Assembly: GCA_900549215.1 (NCBI GenBank)
Contig: URNJ01000131.1
Span: 1-5,025 of the forward strand
Reading direction: 5' to 3'
DNA from: an uncultured Collinsella sp.
GTDB lineage: Bacteria; Actinomycetota; Coriobacteriia; Coriobacteriales; Coriobacteriaceae
Length of the DNA stretch: 5,025 nt
This document shows positions 1-5,025 of this stretch, one piece after another (the stretch's first letter is position 1; the number at the start of each line of letters is the position of its first letter). Under the pieces are notes generated by a model. The model was not told where the DNA came from. It saw only the letters and a program-made list of their open reading frames with translations, and did no database searches. The translations under genes and the position numbers were made by a program.

Positions 1-2885
1 AAGCGGAGAACTTGGCGGAACGTCAGGCTGTCGCCCGAAACGTCCGACCACAGGGTAAAGCACTCCAGCGCAACCTCAGCCTCGCTGCCGAGCGCCTTCT
101 CTGCGGTGGCTCCGCGGCGGTGGAGGTAGACACCCGACAGGCGCCCGTCGACCAGCGTCTTGCCCACCGTGATACGCGGGCACTGCAAGCAATGGTAGCC
201 ATCCTCTTGCAGGCGGCCGCGCGAGATGCTGCGCCATGACGTATGCGACACCACGCGGATCTCGTCATTACTTATACGCAGGCGCACAACGGACAGTATG
301 CCGGATGTGCTCGCCGTATCGAAAAGGGTGTTGTCGCCGGCGGGGCGCTCGCCCGAGACCAGCAGCACGTAGGCGTCTTGGTTTCCCCTCCCGTCTGTAT
401 ATTCCACCACGTCGAAGTCGTAATCGAATATGCCGCTGCGCTCCACGTCGCCCTCGCCAAACCCAAGGGGGAAGTCCACGGGCGTGGGAGCGGACCACGT
501 GCCGTTCGTTTTTGTATGCACCACCAGGCGCGAGCGACCATTCTCGCCGTAGCGCACCGAGGCGATACGGAACAGGCACTCCACGCCGGCGATCATCGCC
601 AGCTTCATGTGGGCTTCGCTGAGCACGCCAGCAAACAGCACGTTGTCGCTCGAGGGCTTGATGCCGCCACGCTCGTCCTCCGATACACCAGCAGAATTGG
701 CGTTGGGGTCCGCAGCGGCGTCCTTCGCCTGCTCGATATAGGTGTACTTATACATCGGCGCGGCGTTTTCGTCGTTCTCTATCAGTGCGTGGACGAAATG
801 CTCGATCTGCCCCGTGTCGTCGCTTTCTGCATCTGCCTCGAGCTCAATGCGCGTGACCGCTTGATCCCAATCGCGCACGACAGACGCGACGTTTACAGCA
901 GTGGCCTTAACCTCGGCGCGTGCGAGCAGCTCGGCGTTGGTGACGATGGTGGCCGATGCGATAAATTGCGGCACGCCGCCCGCCTCAATGTTGCCGGCCG
1001 AGCCGAAGCGGGCATTCAGCGTATAAGGCGTATCTCCACCCAATGCGAGCTCAGAGCGCTGGAGCACATACTGGCTGCCATTGTTCACCGACATATTCCA
1101 CGAATCGAGGAGTGTGGGCCACGACCCCGACCAAGCCTTGGTGGTCCACTTGAACATTACGAACTGGAGTATCACATCGACATCGACGTCTGCACCTACG
1201 CGCAGTCGCGGAAGCTGGTGTCCACCTGCCTTCTCGTACCCAATGAACAGCGTGAGGGATGCGGCGCCGCGCACGGCAGACGAAGCGACGCCTGCAACGC
1301 CGGCGCCAAAGGTGACGGCAAGCCCGATCTGGATGGTGAACGAGCCCGACGTGTTTGAATAGTCGAGCGAAATGTTTTTAAAAAACGCCGCGCCGCTGCC
1401 GTGCGTGTGGGCACCCACGGCGAGCGCCAGCTTCGCCAGCACCCAGGGGTTGACGTTTAGGAAAAACGGCACCGGTCCTAGGGTAAACTGCTCGGTCCAA
1501 TTGAGGTCGGTTCTTACCTGGAAGAGGGCCTTAATATTGCCGTATGCGGGGTCGTTGTTGTTACCCCAGGTTTTGCCCACCCAATCGTAGGCGAGCGAGC
1601 CGTACAGCTGTGTGGCGATATCCATCGTGAACAGCGGCGTGCAATGGTGACGAAGGAGCTTGGTGTTTCTTGGATCGGTGCCCGAACCGGCACTCATACT
1701 CTTGTACTGATTCCACTTCCCCTCCATCTCGTCGAGGTAGCGGTTTGTCTGCTTGGCGCCCGACTCGCGCGGCGATTTCTTCCAGTATTCCGGATCAGGG
1801 TTGCCCGAATCGTTCATATAGCTGGCTGGTTTGTATCCTCCGCCAAACAGCACGTATCCAGCAAACGAGAAATCGAAGAGGATCGGAAATGTGGGCATCC
1901 AGCACGTGAACTTATTGCCGCCGATGCCGGGAAACGCCGCGGGGAAATCAAACGGAGTGATCTCTTGGTCCATGGTGGTGGGGACGATAGTGGTCGATCC
2001 GGATTCCGCCTTTGCCGCCGGCGCGGTAGCAACGGTCATGGGGGAGGAGAGCGTGTAGGTTTTGCCCTGGTAGTCGAGGACAAAGCGCAGCTTGCATCCT
2101 TCTTCCAGAAGGCTCGACGCTGCATCGAGGAACTTGTCTTCGAGCGTGAACGTCGCCAGATTATCCGCGCCCGATGCGCTAGCCTTGACTTGGCCAATCT
2201 GCGTGACGGTTTCGGATGAGCTGCCCGCAGCGGGCATCACTTTATTGATATGCAACGTTGCCTGCCCGCCCTGTGGCAGATGGGCCTGCACGGTAAAAGC
2301 GTGCGTGTCGGGCTGATCGTTTGCTGCTTCGTCCGCTGGCATTGCCATAAACGTGGCGTCGGCGTACTGGATGTCCCATTCGTCGAATGTGAGCTGGCGA
2401 AAGTACGGCTCGCCATCGGAGAGCGGACGTGTGGGTGCGGTAATGGCGGTGCCGCCCTGGATACGCGCAAGGGGAATCTCGACATCACGGTAGCCCACCA
2501 TGCTAATGGAGATGCCGCCGTTAAAGTCGTACGCGTCGAGAAGCGTCGCCTCGTCCACGTAGCCTTCCGAAAGCGGAGCGACCTCAAAGATGGCCGTGCC
2601 CTCGTCGTCGGTCGTGGCGGTGAGCTGCTTGCCCGCGGCATAACGCGACGCGAGCGTGACCTGGGCACCCATGATGGGCGTATTCTTGTTGGCGACGTCG
2701 ACCACGACCACACCGAACATGGTGCGCGAGAGAACGAGCACCTTGAAGGGGTCTTTTTCGTCGGCATAGGCTTCGGTGGGCGCGAACGGCAATATGAAGG
2801 CGTTTGCGCTTCCCGGCACGCGCGGCAACATAATGCTCGCCAGCGAGGACGCTCCGGCAACAAGTAGCGAACGGCGATCAAGCAT
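1..2885 (-). CDS. Large Tat-like secreted protein of unknown family (C-terminus outside window)
   Basis: This frame is open from an ATG at 2885 through position 1, giving 961 residues with no stop in view. The start has GGGAG six bases upstream (2892-2896). Residues 1-29 look like a twin-arginine signal peptide: DRRSLLV matches the RR-x-hydrophobic pattern, then comes a weakly hydrophobic Ala/Ser stretch, with possible cleavage after SANA (29) or EAYA (41). Residues about 50-130 resemble a carboxypeptidase-regulatory or Cna-B-like beta-sandwich (PIMGAQVTL, then TTDDEGTAIFEV). A Ser/Thr-rich linker lies near 288-305. The middle (about 320-600) is rich in Trp, Tyr and alternating hydrophobic residues and includes a small-residue stretch at 521-550. 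Near 772-846 two segments resemble propeller blades (SRLVVHTKTNGTWSAPTPV; QDAYVLLVSGE). A CxxC lies at 899-902. Codon third positions are GC-rich throughout. Family and function are not recognised; an extracellular or surface role is inferred from the signal peptide and domains. The upstream LuxR-type gene may regulate it. Confidence 0.9.
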   Translation of the reverse strand, partial: MLDRRSLLVAGASSLASIMLPRVPGSANAFILPFAPTEAYADEKDPFKVLVLSRTMFGVVVVDVANKNTPIMGAQVTLASRYAAGKQLTATTDDEGTAIFEVAPLSEGYVDEATLLDAYDFNGGISISMVGYRDVEIPLARIQGGTAITAPTRPLSDGEPYFRQLTFDEWDIQYADATFMAMPADEAANDQPDTHAFTVQAHLPQGGQATLHINKVMPAAGSSSETVTQIGQVKASASGADNLATFTLEDKFLDAASSLLEEGCKLRFVLDYQGKTYTLSSPMTVATAPAAKAESGSTTIVPTTMDQEITPFDFPAAFPGIGGNKFTCWMPTFPILFDFSFAGYVLFGGGYKPASYMNDSGNPDPEYWKKSPRESGAKQTNRYLDEMEGKWNQYKSMSAGSGTDPRNTKLLRHHCTPLFTMDIATQLYGSLAYDWVGKTWGNNNDPAYGNIKALFQVRTDLNWTEQFTLGPVPFFLNVNPWVLAKLALAVGAHTHGSGAAFFKNISLDYSNTSGSFTIQIGLAVTFGAGVAGVASSAVRGAASLTLFIGYEKAGGHQLPRLRVGADVDVDVILQFVMFKWTTKAWSGSWPTLLDSWNMSVNNGSQYVLQRSELALGGDTPYTLNARFGSAGNIEAGGVPQFIASATIVTNAELLARAEVKATAVNVASVVRDWDQAVTRIELEADAESDDTGQIEHFVHALIENDENAAPMYKYTYIEQAKDAAADPNANSAGVSEDERGGIKPSSDNVLFAGVLSEAHMKLAMIAGVECLFRIASVRYGENGRSRLVVHTKTNGTWSAPTPVDFPLGFGEGDVERSGIFDYDFDVVEYTDGRGNQDAYVLLVSGERPAGDNTLFDTASTSGILSVVRLRISNDEIRVVSHTSWRSISRGRLQEDGYHCLQCPRITVGKTLVDGRLSGVYLHRRGATAEKALGSEAEVALECFTLWSDVSGDSLTFRQVLR

Positions 2886-2921
2886 TTTGGGCTCCCATCC
2901 CGCAAATATCGGAGGAAATAA

Positions 2922-2984
2922 TCCAATTTTGCGAGAAGGTGCCCCGTGGTGGTAGTGCCGTTCAAGGGTCAAAATGTCCAATTT
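2922..2984. repeat. Direct repeat TCCAATTT (two copies) upstream of the secreted-protein gene
   Basis: The octamer TCCAATTT occurs at 2922-2929 and again at 2977-2984, 55 bp apart, in the spacer between the LuxR-type gene and the secreted-protein gene. Both copies have an A-rich flank on the left (AAATAA and AAAATG). Relative to the secreted-protein gene (minus strand) they read AAATTGGA and lie about 40 and 95 bases upstream of its ATG. A spacing near five helical turns would put both sites on one face of the DNA. This is seen directly; a role as regulator binding sites is inference. I see no convincing -35/-10 pair for the secreted-protein gene in this spacer. Confidence 0.35.
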
Positions 2985-2993
2985 GATCGAGCG

Positions 2994-3027
2994 AAGCGCC
3001 GGGTTCCGGAACGCGTTCGATGCGCTT
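2994..3027. repeat. Nested palindromes after the LuxR-type gene
   Basis: Two perfect 10-bp palindromes overlap: GTTCCGGAAC (3003-3012) and GAACGCGTTC (3009-3018), sharing GAAC. They sit inside a wider inverted repeat, AAGCGC (2994-2999) and GCGCTT (3022-3027). The array starts about 14 bases beyond the LuxR stop codon. No T-tract follows on the minus strand, so it is not a standard intrinsic terminator. It could be a weak terminator or attenuator between the two genes, or an operator for a dimeric protein. Confidence 0.4.
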
Positions 3028-3040
3028 GGCAGCCCGGTCG

Positions 3041-4045
3041 CTAACGCAACATATGCGCGACCAGCTCCGCGCGCGTGCCGATGCCAAGCTTTGCGTATAC
3101 GCCGGATAGGCGGTTTTTGACGGTGCCCGGCGATACTCCCATATGGCGTGCGATTTCGGCGTTGGTCCACCCACGACAGGCGAGCATGGCCATGGTGAAC
3201 TCCGTGGTCGTTAGATCGTCGGCCACGTCCTCGCCCGAATCGGGGTTGTGGATGCGCCGCCAACCGTAGCTGAATCGATACGTGATCTCGATGATGTGAG
3301 CGAAGTCGTCAGGGTATTGCGTTTTTAGGCACGCCTCGATGAGTCCCTGTAAAAGGCCGTGATGCTCGCCAATGAGCTCGATAAGGCCGTCGGGACGCGC
3401 AATGTTCCAAGCGGTTCCGAAGTGTGCCTTTGCGGCGTCGACGTCTTTGAGACTCATGCATGCCATAGAAGCTGACAAGTGCAGGAATAGCTCCGAGATG
3501 GGATAGCTTCCCTGTTTCATGATCAGGGCGTTTTCCGCCATACCCAGACTGCGGCCATATTCGCCGCGCAGATACAAGGCGTGTGCCATCACGTAGCTGG
3601 CGAACAGGCGCAGGCCTTCGGGCAGATGCGCCGCAAGCGGATAAAACTCTTCGGCGGAATACGGGGAAGACAGGTGCAGCAGGACACTCGCGGCCGAGGC
3701 GAACAGGATATGCGTGGCGTGGACGGCGGGCGATTCCTCGTCAGCCGGCGTATCGAGGATGCCAGCAAGGCATCGGCGGGCGTCGGCGATACGGTTGAGC
3801 GACAGGCTGGCGTATCCGCAGATAAAGCATGCGGAATAGCGCAGCGCGGGATCGGTGGCGTCAAGATAGGGGCGCGCTGTCTTGGCAGCGAGGGCGGCCT
3901 GTCCGCGAAAGTACAGCGCTTCTGCCGTGGCAATGGTGCGCGAATCGGGGTCGGAAATGCCTGCAACCGCAGTGTCAATCTGTCCCGGCACAAAGGCAGT
4001 GCACATCAACGGCATGGGAACGCATGGGTAGCCATCGCAGTCCAT
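3041..4045 (-). CDS. LuxR-family transcriptional regulator with helical N-terminal region
   Basis: This gene encodes a 334-residue cytoplasmic DNA-binding regulator. The last 57 residues (278-334) are a LuxR/NarL-type helix-turn-helix: LTTTEFTMAMLACRGWTNAEIARHMGVSPGTVKNRL with KLGIGTRAELVAHML at the end, keeping the EIA, VS-x-x-TVKN and KLG landmarks. The preceding part is Ala/Leu-rich with repeated helix pairs (ARPYLDA, ARRCLAGIL, AHALYLRGEYGRSLGMAENAL, AKAHFGTAW), like the TPR-type regions of MalT-like regulators. I see no ATP-binding P-loop, receiver domain or membrane segment, so the signal is unknown. I chose the ATG at 4045 because GGGAG lies seven bases upstream; a TTG at 4072 would add nine residues but has a poorly spaced SD. 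The gene lies 155 bp upstream of the secreted-protein gene on the same strand, which makes that gene its likeliest target or operon partner. Confidence 0.88.
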   Translation of the reverse strand: MDCDGYPCVPMPLMCTAFVPGQIDTAVAGISDPDSRTIATAEALYFRGQAALAAKTARPYLDATDPALRYSACFICGYASLSLNRIADARRCLAGILDTPADEESPAVHATHILFASAASVLLHLSSPYSAEEFYPLAAHLPEGLRLFASYVMAHALYLRGEYGRSLGMAENALIMKQGSYPISELFLHLSASMACMSLKDVDAAKAHFGTAWNIARPDGLIELIGEHHGLLQGLIEACLKTQYPDDFAHIIEITYRFSYGWRRIHNPDSGEDVADDLTTTEFTMAMLACRGWTNAEIARHMGVSPGTVKNRLSGVYAKLGIGTRAELVAHMLR

Positions 4046-4052
4046 CTTCCAT

Positions 4053-4057
4053 CTCCC
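4053..4057 (-). promoter_or_regulatory. Ribosome binding site GGGAG of the LuxR-type gene
   Basis: GGGAG on the minus strand is followed by a seven-base spacer and ATG at 4045. It decides the start in favour of that ATG over the in-frame TTG codons at 4072 and 4069, which would place this site inside the coding region. Confidence 0.6.
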
Positions 4058-4071
4058 AACAGCTGGCAACA

Positions 4072-4191
4072 ATGCAGCAATTGTACTCCTGTTGCTCGGG
4101 ACCGGAATTTGTGGGTATCGCCTACGATTATGCCGAACGTATAAAGGAAGAGTCTATTGGCGATGCTCCCAAGGTGGCTACTGAAGCCTAG
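4072..4191 (+). CDS. Possible small ORF, 39 residues, divergent from the LuxR-type gene
   Basis: An ATG at 4072 opens 39 codons ending in TAG. The product starts MQQLYSCC and continues with a charged, helix-prone stretch (YDYAERIKEES) and an acidic tail. No frequent rare codons appear, and the residue composition looks protein-like. Against it, no Shine-Dalgarno sequence precedes the ATG and no promoter on this strand is evident. The frame stays open further upstream, but that part is antisense to the LuxR-type gene. It could be a real small peptide gene, the 3' remnant of a displaced gene, or chance. Not recognised. Confidence 0.25.
   Translation: MQQLYSCCSGPEFVGIAYDYAERIKEESIGDAPKVATEA
4127..4156 (-). 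promoter_or_regulatory. Possible sigma70 promoter of the LuxR-type gene
   Basis: On the minus strand TAGACT (4151-4156) and CATAAT (4127-4132) are separated by 18 bases. Each resembles the -35 (TTGACA) and -10 (TATAAT) consensus, at four and five of six positions. Transcription would start about 75 bases before the ATG. The segment overlaps the small plus-strand ORF at 4072-4191. This is a pattern match only. Confidence 0.3.
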
Positions 4192-4386
4192 CTGACCTCG
4201 ACATTAGGAAAAATTGCCGCCCCTACAAAAAGCTCTGTCGCAGCGATGGGAAACGCATCTTCTGGGCATTCCGGCGTCTCCAGCCCAGCGCTGGACTGCT
4301 GCCGTCGCCTGCGCGTTGGCGAGCGAGGCGTGGGGACCGTTCGGCGACCAGCGGTGACGGGCGAGCCCTGCCGCGTGTGTGGGCCT
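4192..4386. other. Stretch without a supported gene
   Basis: I see no gene here with a plausible start, codon use and length. A minus-strand frame reading into 4188 ends in a protein-like segment (AFPIAATELFVGAAIFPNVEVS), but the part before it is Arg/Pro/Ser-rich and unlike a protein. A plus-strand frame from an ATG at 4235 is Arg/Gly-rich. The segment may be decayed coding sequence. No tRNA, clear terminator or repeat was found. Confidence 0.4.
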
Positions 4387-4569
4387 CTATCGGCGTAGAC
4401 CCATGACCCCCATGGCATCGGAGAAGTCTACCATGGCGTCCAGGACCTTACCGTCCGGCATGTCCAGCCTAGCGGCTCTCTTGAACCCGAGGTCGAAGAG
4501 GGCGTTGCACAAGGCATATGGGGCCGAGTGGAAGTGGATCAAAAGAGCGTTACTTGACGTTTCATGCAT
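4387..4569 (-). CDS. Short ORF of unknown function, possibly a gene remnant
   Basis: This 60-codon frame starts at ATG 4569 and stops with TAG. From codon 10 onward the third positions are strongly G or C (ATC CAC TTC, AAC GCC CTC TTC GAC CTC), which is the pattern of real coding sequence in this DNA. The product contains ALCNALFDLGFKRAARLDMP and ends DFSDAMGVMGLRR, which reads like part of a folded domain. No Shine-Dalgarno sequence is clear before the ATG, and an in-frame TGA lies a few codons upstream. It may be a small gene, or the 3' piece of a larger gene whose 5' part was lost. The overlapping plus-strand frame (4379-4639) is taken as its shadow. Family not recognised. Confidence 0.35.
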   Translation of the reverse strand: MHETSSNALLIHFHSAPYALCNALFDLGFKRAARLDMPDGKVLDAMVDFSDAMGVMGLRR

Positions 4570-4635
4570 AATGCCAACCGCCCCGCGACATCACGTTCGC
4601 AGCGCGCAGGGGCCGGAGAATCTTCGCGATGAGAG

Positions 4636-4664
4636 TTGACGTCTAATACCTTGCATCGTATAGT
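4636..4664 (+). promoter_or_regulatory. Sigma70-type promoter of the PadR operon
   Basis: TTGACG (4636-4641) and TATAGT (4659-4664) lie exactly 17 bases apart, each matching five of six consensus bases. Transcription would begin near 4671, leaving a leader of about 30 bases before the ATG at 4702. It is the strongest promoter-like signal in the window. Confidence 0.7.
4646..4661. promoter_or_regulatory. Candidate PadR operator overlapping the -10 box
   Basis: ATAC (4646-4649) and GTAT (4658-4661) form an inverted repeat with an eight-base gap, in the promoter spacer and running into the -10. With one inserted base the arms extend to CTA(A)TAC and GTATAG. The geometry matches the ATGT-N8-ACAT operators known for PadR and LmrR. 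A further GTATAG (4667-4672) and CATAGTAT (4673-4680) follow, so the AT-rich tract may hold more than one site. Binding by the adjacent PadR protein, and hence autorepression, is inference. Confidence 0.4.
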
Positions 4665-4686
4665 GTGTATAGCATAGTATATGACG

Positions 4687-4694
4687 AGAGGAGG
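4687..4694 (+). promoter_or_regulatory. Ribosome binding site AGAGGAGG of the PadR gene
   Basis: A near-perfect anti-16S match ends seven bases before the ATG at 4702. It decides the start: the in-frame ATG at 4681 lies upstream of this site and would have only about ten bases of leader from the predicted promoter. Confidence 0.75.
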
Positions 4695-4701
4695 TGTGCG
4701 G

Positions 4702-5022
4702 ATGGAGGCCCAGATGAAGCGCGGCTTCCTGGAGGCCTGCGTGCTCGCGGCCGTCTCCGGCGAGGAGTCCTACGGCTACCAGATTGTGAAGGACGTACCG
4801 GCGAGCATGGGGCTCACGGAGTCGACGCTCTACCCGCTGCTCAAGCGCCTGGAGAAGGCCGGGTGCATCACGGCGCGCTCTGCCGAGCACAACGGGCGGC
4901 TGCGCCGGTACTACCGCATCACGGACGATGGGCGTGCGCGCATCGAGGAGTTCCTGGCCGAGTGGCCGTCCGTACGGGAGATTTACGCATACGTTGAGGG
5001 GGCGCACCATGACGCGCGATGA
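4702..5022 (+). CDS. PadR-family transcriptional repressor
   Basis: The 106-residue product is a typical short PadR protein: a winged helix-turn-helix with little after it. Landmarks in order are RGFLEACVLAAV (7-18, helix 1), the YGYQI signature (24-28), recognition helix LTESTLYPLLKRLEKAGCI (38-56), and the wing GRLRRYYRITDDGR (65-78), followed by a C-terminal dimerisation helix that includes FLAEW (84-88). Members bind DNA as dimers and repress nearby genes, often membrane proteins or transporters, in response to ligands or cell-envelope stress; the ligand here cannot be read from the sequence. The start was set by the strong ribosome binding site. The gene has its own promoter with a candidate operator, and its last 14 bases overlap the next gene, which indicates translational coupling. 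It is confidently assigned to the family. Confidence 0.93.
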   Translation: MEAQMKRGFLEACVLAAVSGEESYGYQIVKDVPASMGLTESTLYPLLKRLEKAGCITARSAEHNGRLRRYYRITDDGRARIEEFLAEWPSVREIYAYVEGAHHDAR

Positions 5023-5025
5023 GTT
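5009..5025 (+). CDS. Start of a downstream gene, probably a DUF1700/HAAS-type membrane protein (partial)
   Basis: ATG at 5009 begins MTRDE before the window ends. GAGGGGG (4995-5001) sits seven bases upstream as a ribosome binding site. The gene overlaps the PadR gene by 14 bases in a different frame. Short PadR genes are often followed by DUF1700 (HAAS domain) membrane proteins that start with a similar M(T/N)-x-x-EF sequence. The assignment rests on this context and five residues only; a transporter or other membrane protein remains possible. Confidence 0.5.

Noticed and set aside
243..1358. A 371-codon plus-strand open frame
   Set aside because: It lies wholly antisense to the exported-protein gene and is His/Arg/Ala-rich with no recognisable domain. 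The minus strand is open over 2.9 kb with a signal peptide, ribosome binding site and domain-like sequence, so this is its shadow.
1644..2219. A 191-codon plus-strand frame
   Set aside because: It is antisense to the exported-protein gene, with Arg/Gly-rich composition and no ribosome binding site or family likeness.
2237..2965. A 242-codon minus-strand frame overlapping the start of the exported-protein gene
   Set aside because: The product is Arg/Ser/Pro/Thr-rich and low in complexity, as expected from a shifted reading of GC-rich coding DNA.
3581..4144. A 187-codon plus-strand frame
   Set aside because: It is antisense to the LuxR-type gene, whose helix-turn-helix and helical repeats clearly mark the true strand.
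4188..4191. CTAG shared by the stop codons of two opposite frames
   Set aside because: CTAG is self-complementary, so a TAG on each strand is expected by chance; the minus-strand frame is not a supported gene.
4395..4430. GTAGAC/GTCTAC and CCATG/CATGG inverted repeats
   Set aside because: Arms are short, no T-tract follows, and they fall inside the coding-like frame; probably chance.
4379..4639. An 86-codon plus-strand frame
   Set aside because: It overlaps the minus-strand frame at 4387-4569, which has the stronger G/C third-position pattern. It also runs into the -35 box of the PadR promoter.
1..5025. CRISPR array, tRNA, rRNA or insertion-sequence ends
   Set aside because: No regularly spaced repeats, tRNA-like cloverleaf sequence, rRNA motif, transposase or terminal inverted repeats with target duplication were seen by eye.

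Overview
The window is a high-GC bacterial stretch. GC-rich codons, Shine-Dalgarno-preceded starts, a Tat-like secreted protein beside a LuxR-type regulator, and a PadR regulator overlapping a probable DUF1700-type gene would suit a high-GC Gram-positive such as a Coriobacteriia member (Collinsella, Olsenella or Slackia relatives). This placement is inference from style and gene content; no marker gene is present.

Positions 1-2885, more than half the window, are one uninterrupted minus-strand reading frame. Its 3' end lies outside the window. It encodes at least 961 residues of an exported protein: a twin-arginine-like signal peptide, a carboxypeptidase-regulatory/Cna-B-like beta-sandwich, long beta-rich central segments, and at the visible C-terminal end repeats resembling beta-propeller blades. 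I do not recognise its family. Upstream, in the same orientation and separated by 155 bp, is a 334-residue regulator with a C-terminal LuxR-type helix-turn-helix and a helical, TPR-like N-terminal part (3041-4045). The spacer holds a repeated TCCAATTT octamer and a cluster of overlapping palindromes, so the pair may be a regulator with its target, or one transcription unit.

Positions 4046-4701 are gene-poor. They hold a possible promoter for the LuxR gene, a 39-codon plus-strand ORF that diverges from it (4072-4191), about 200 bp with nothing convincing, and a 60-codon minus-strand ORF with coding-like codon use that may be a gene remnant (4387-4569).

At the right end a strong sigma70-type promoter (TTGACG, 17 bp, TATAGT) with a dyad over its -10 region drives a PadR-family repressor (4702-5022). 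The last codons of that gene overlap the start of the next gene (5009 onward), whose MTRDE beginning and position suggest the DUF1700/HAAS membrane protein that commonly follows PadR. This looks like an autoregulated PadR operon, separate from the LuxR/secreted-protein pair.
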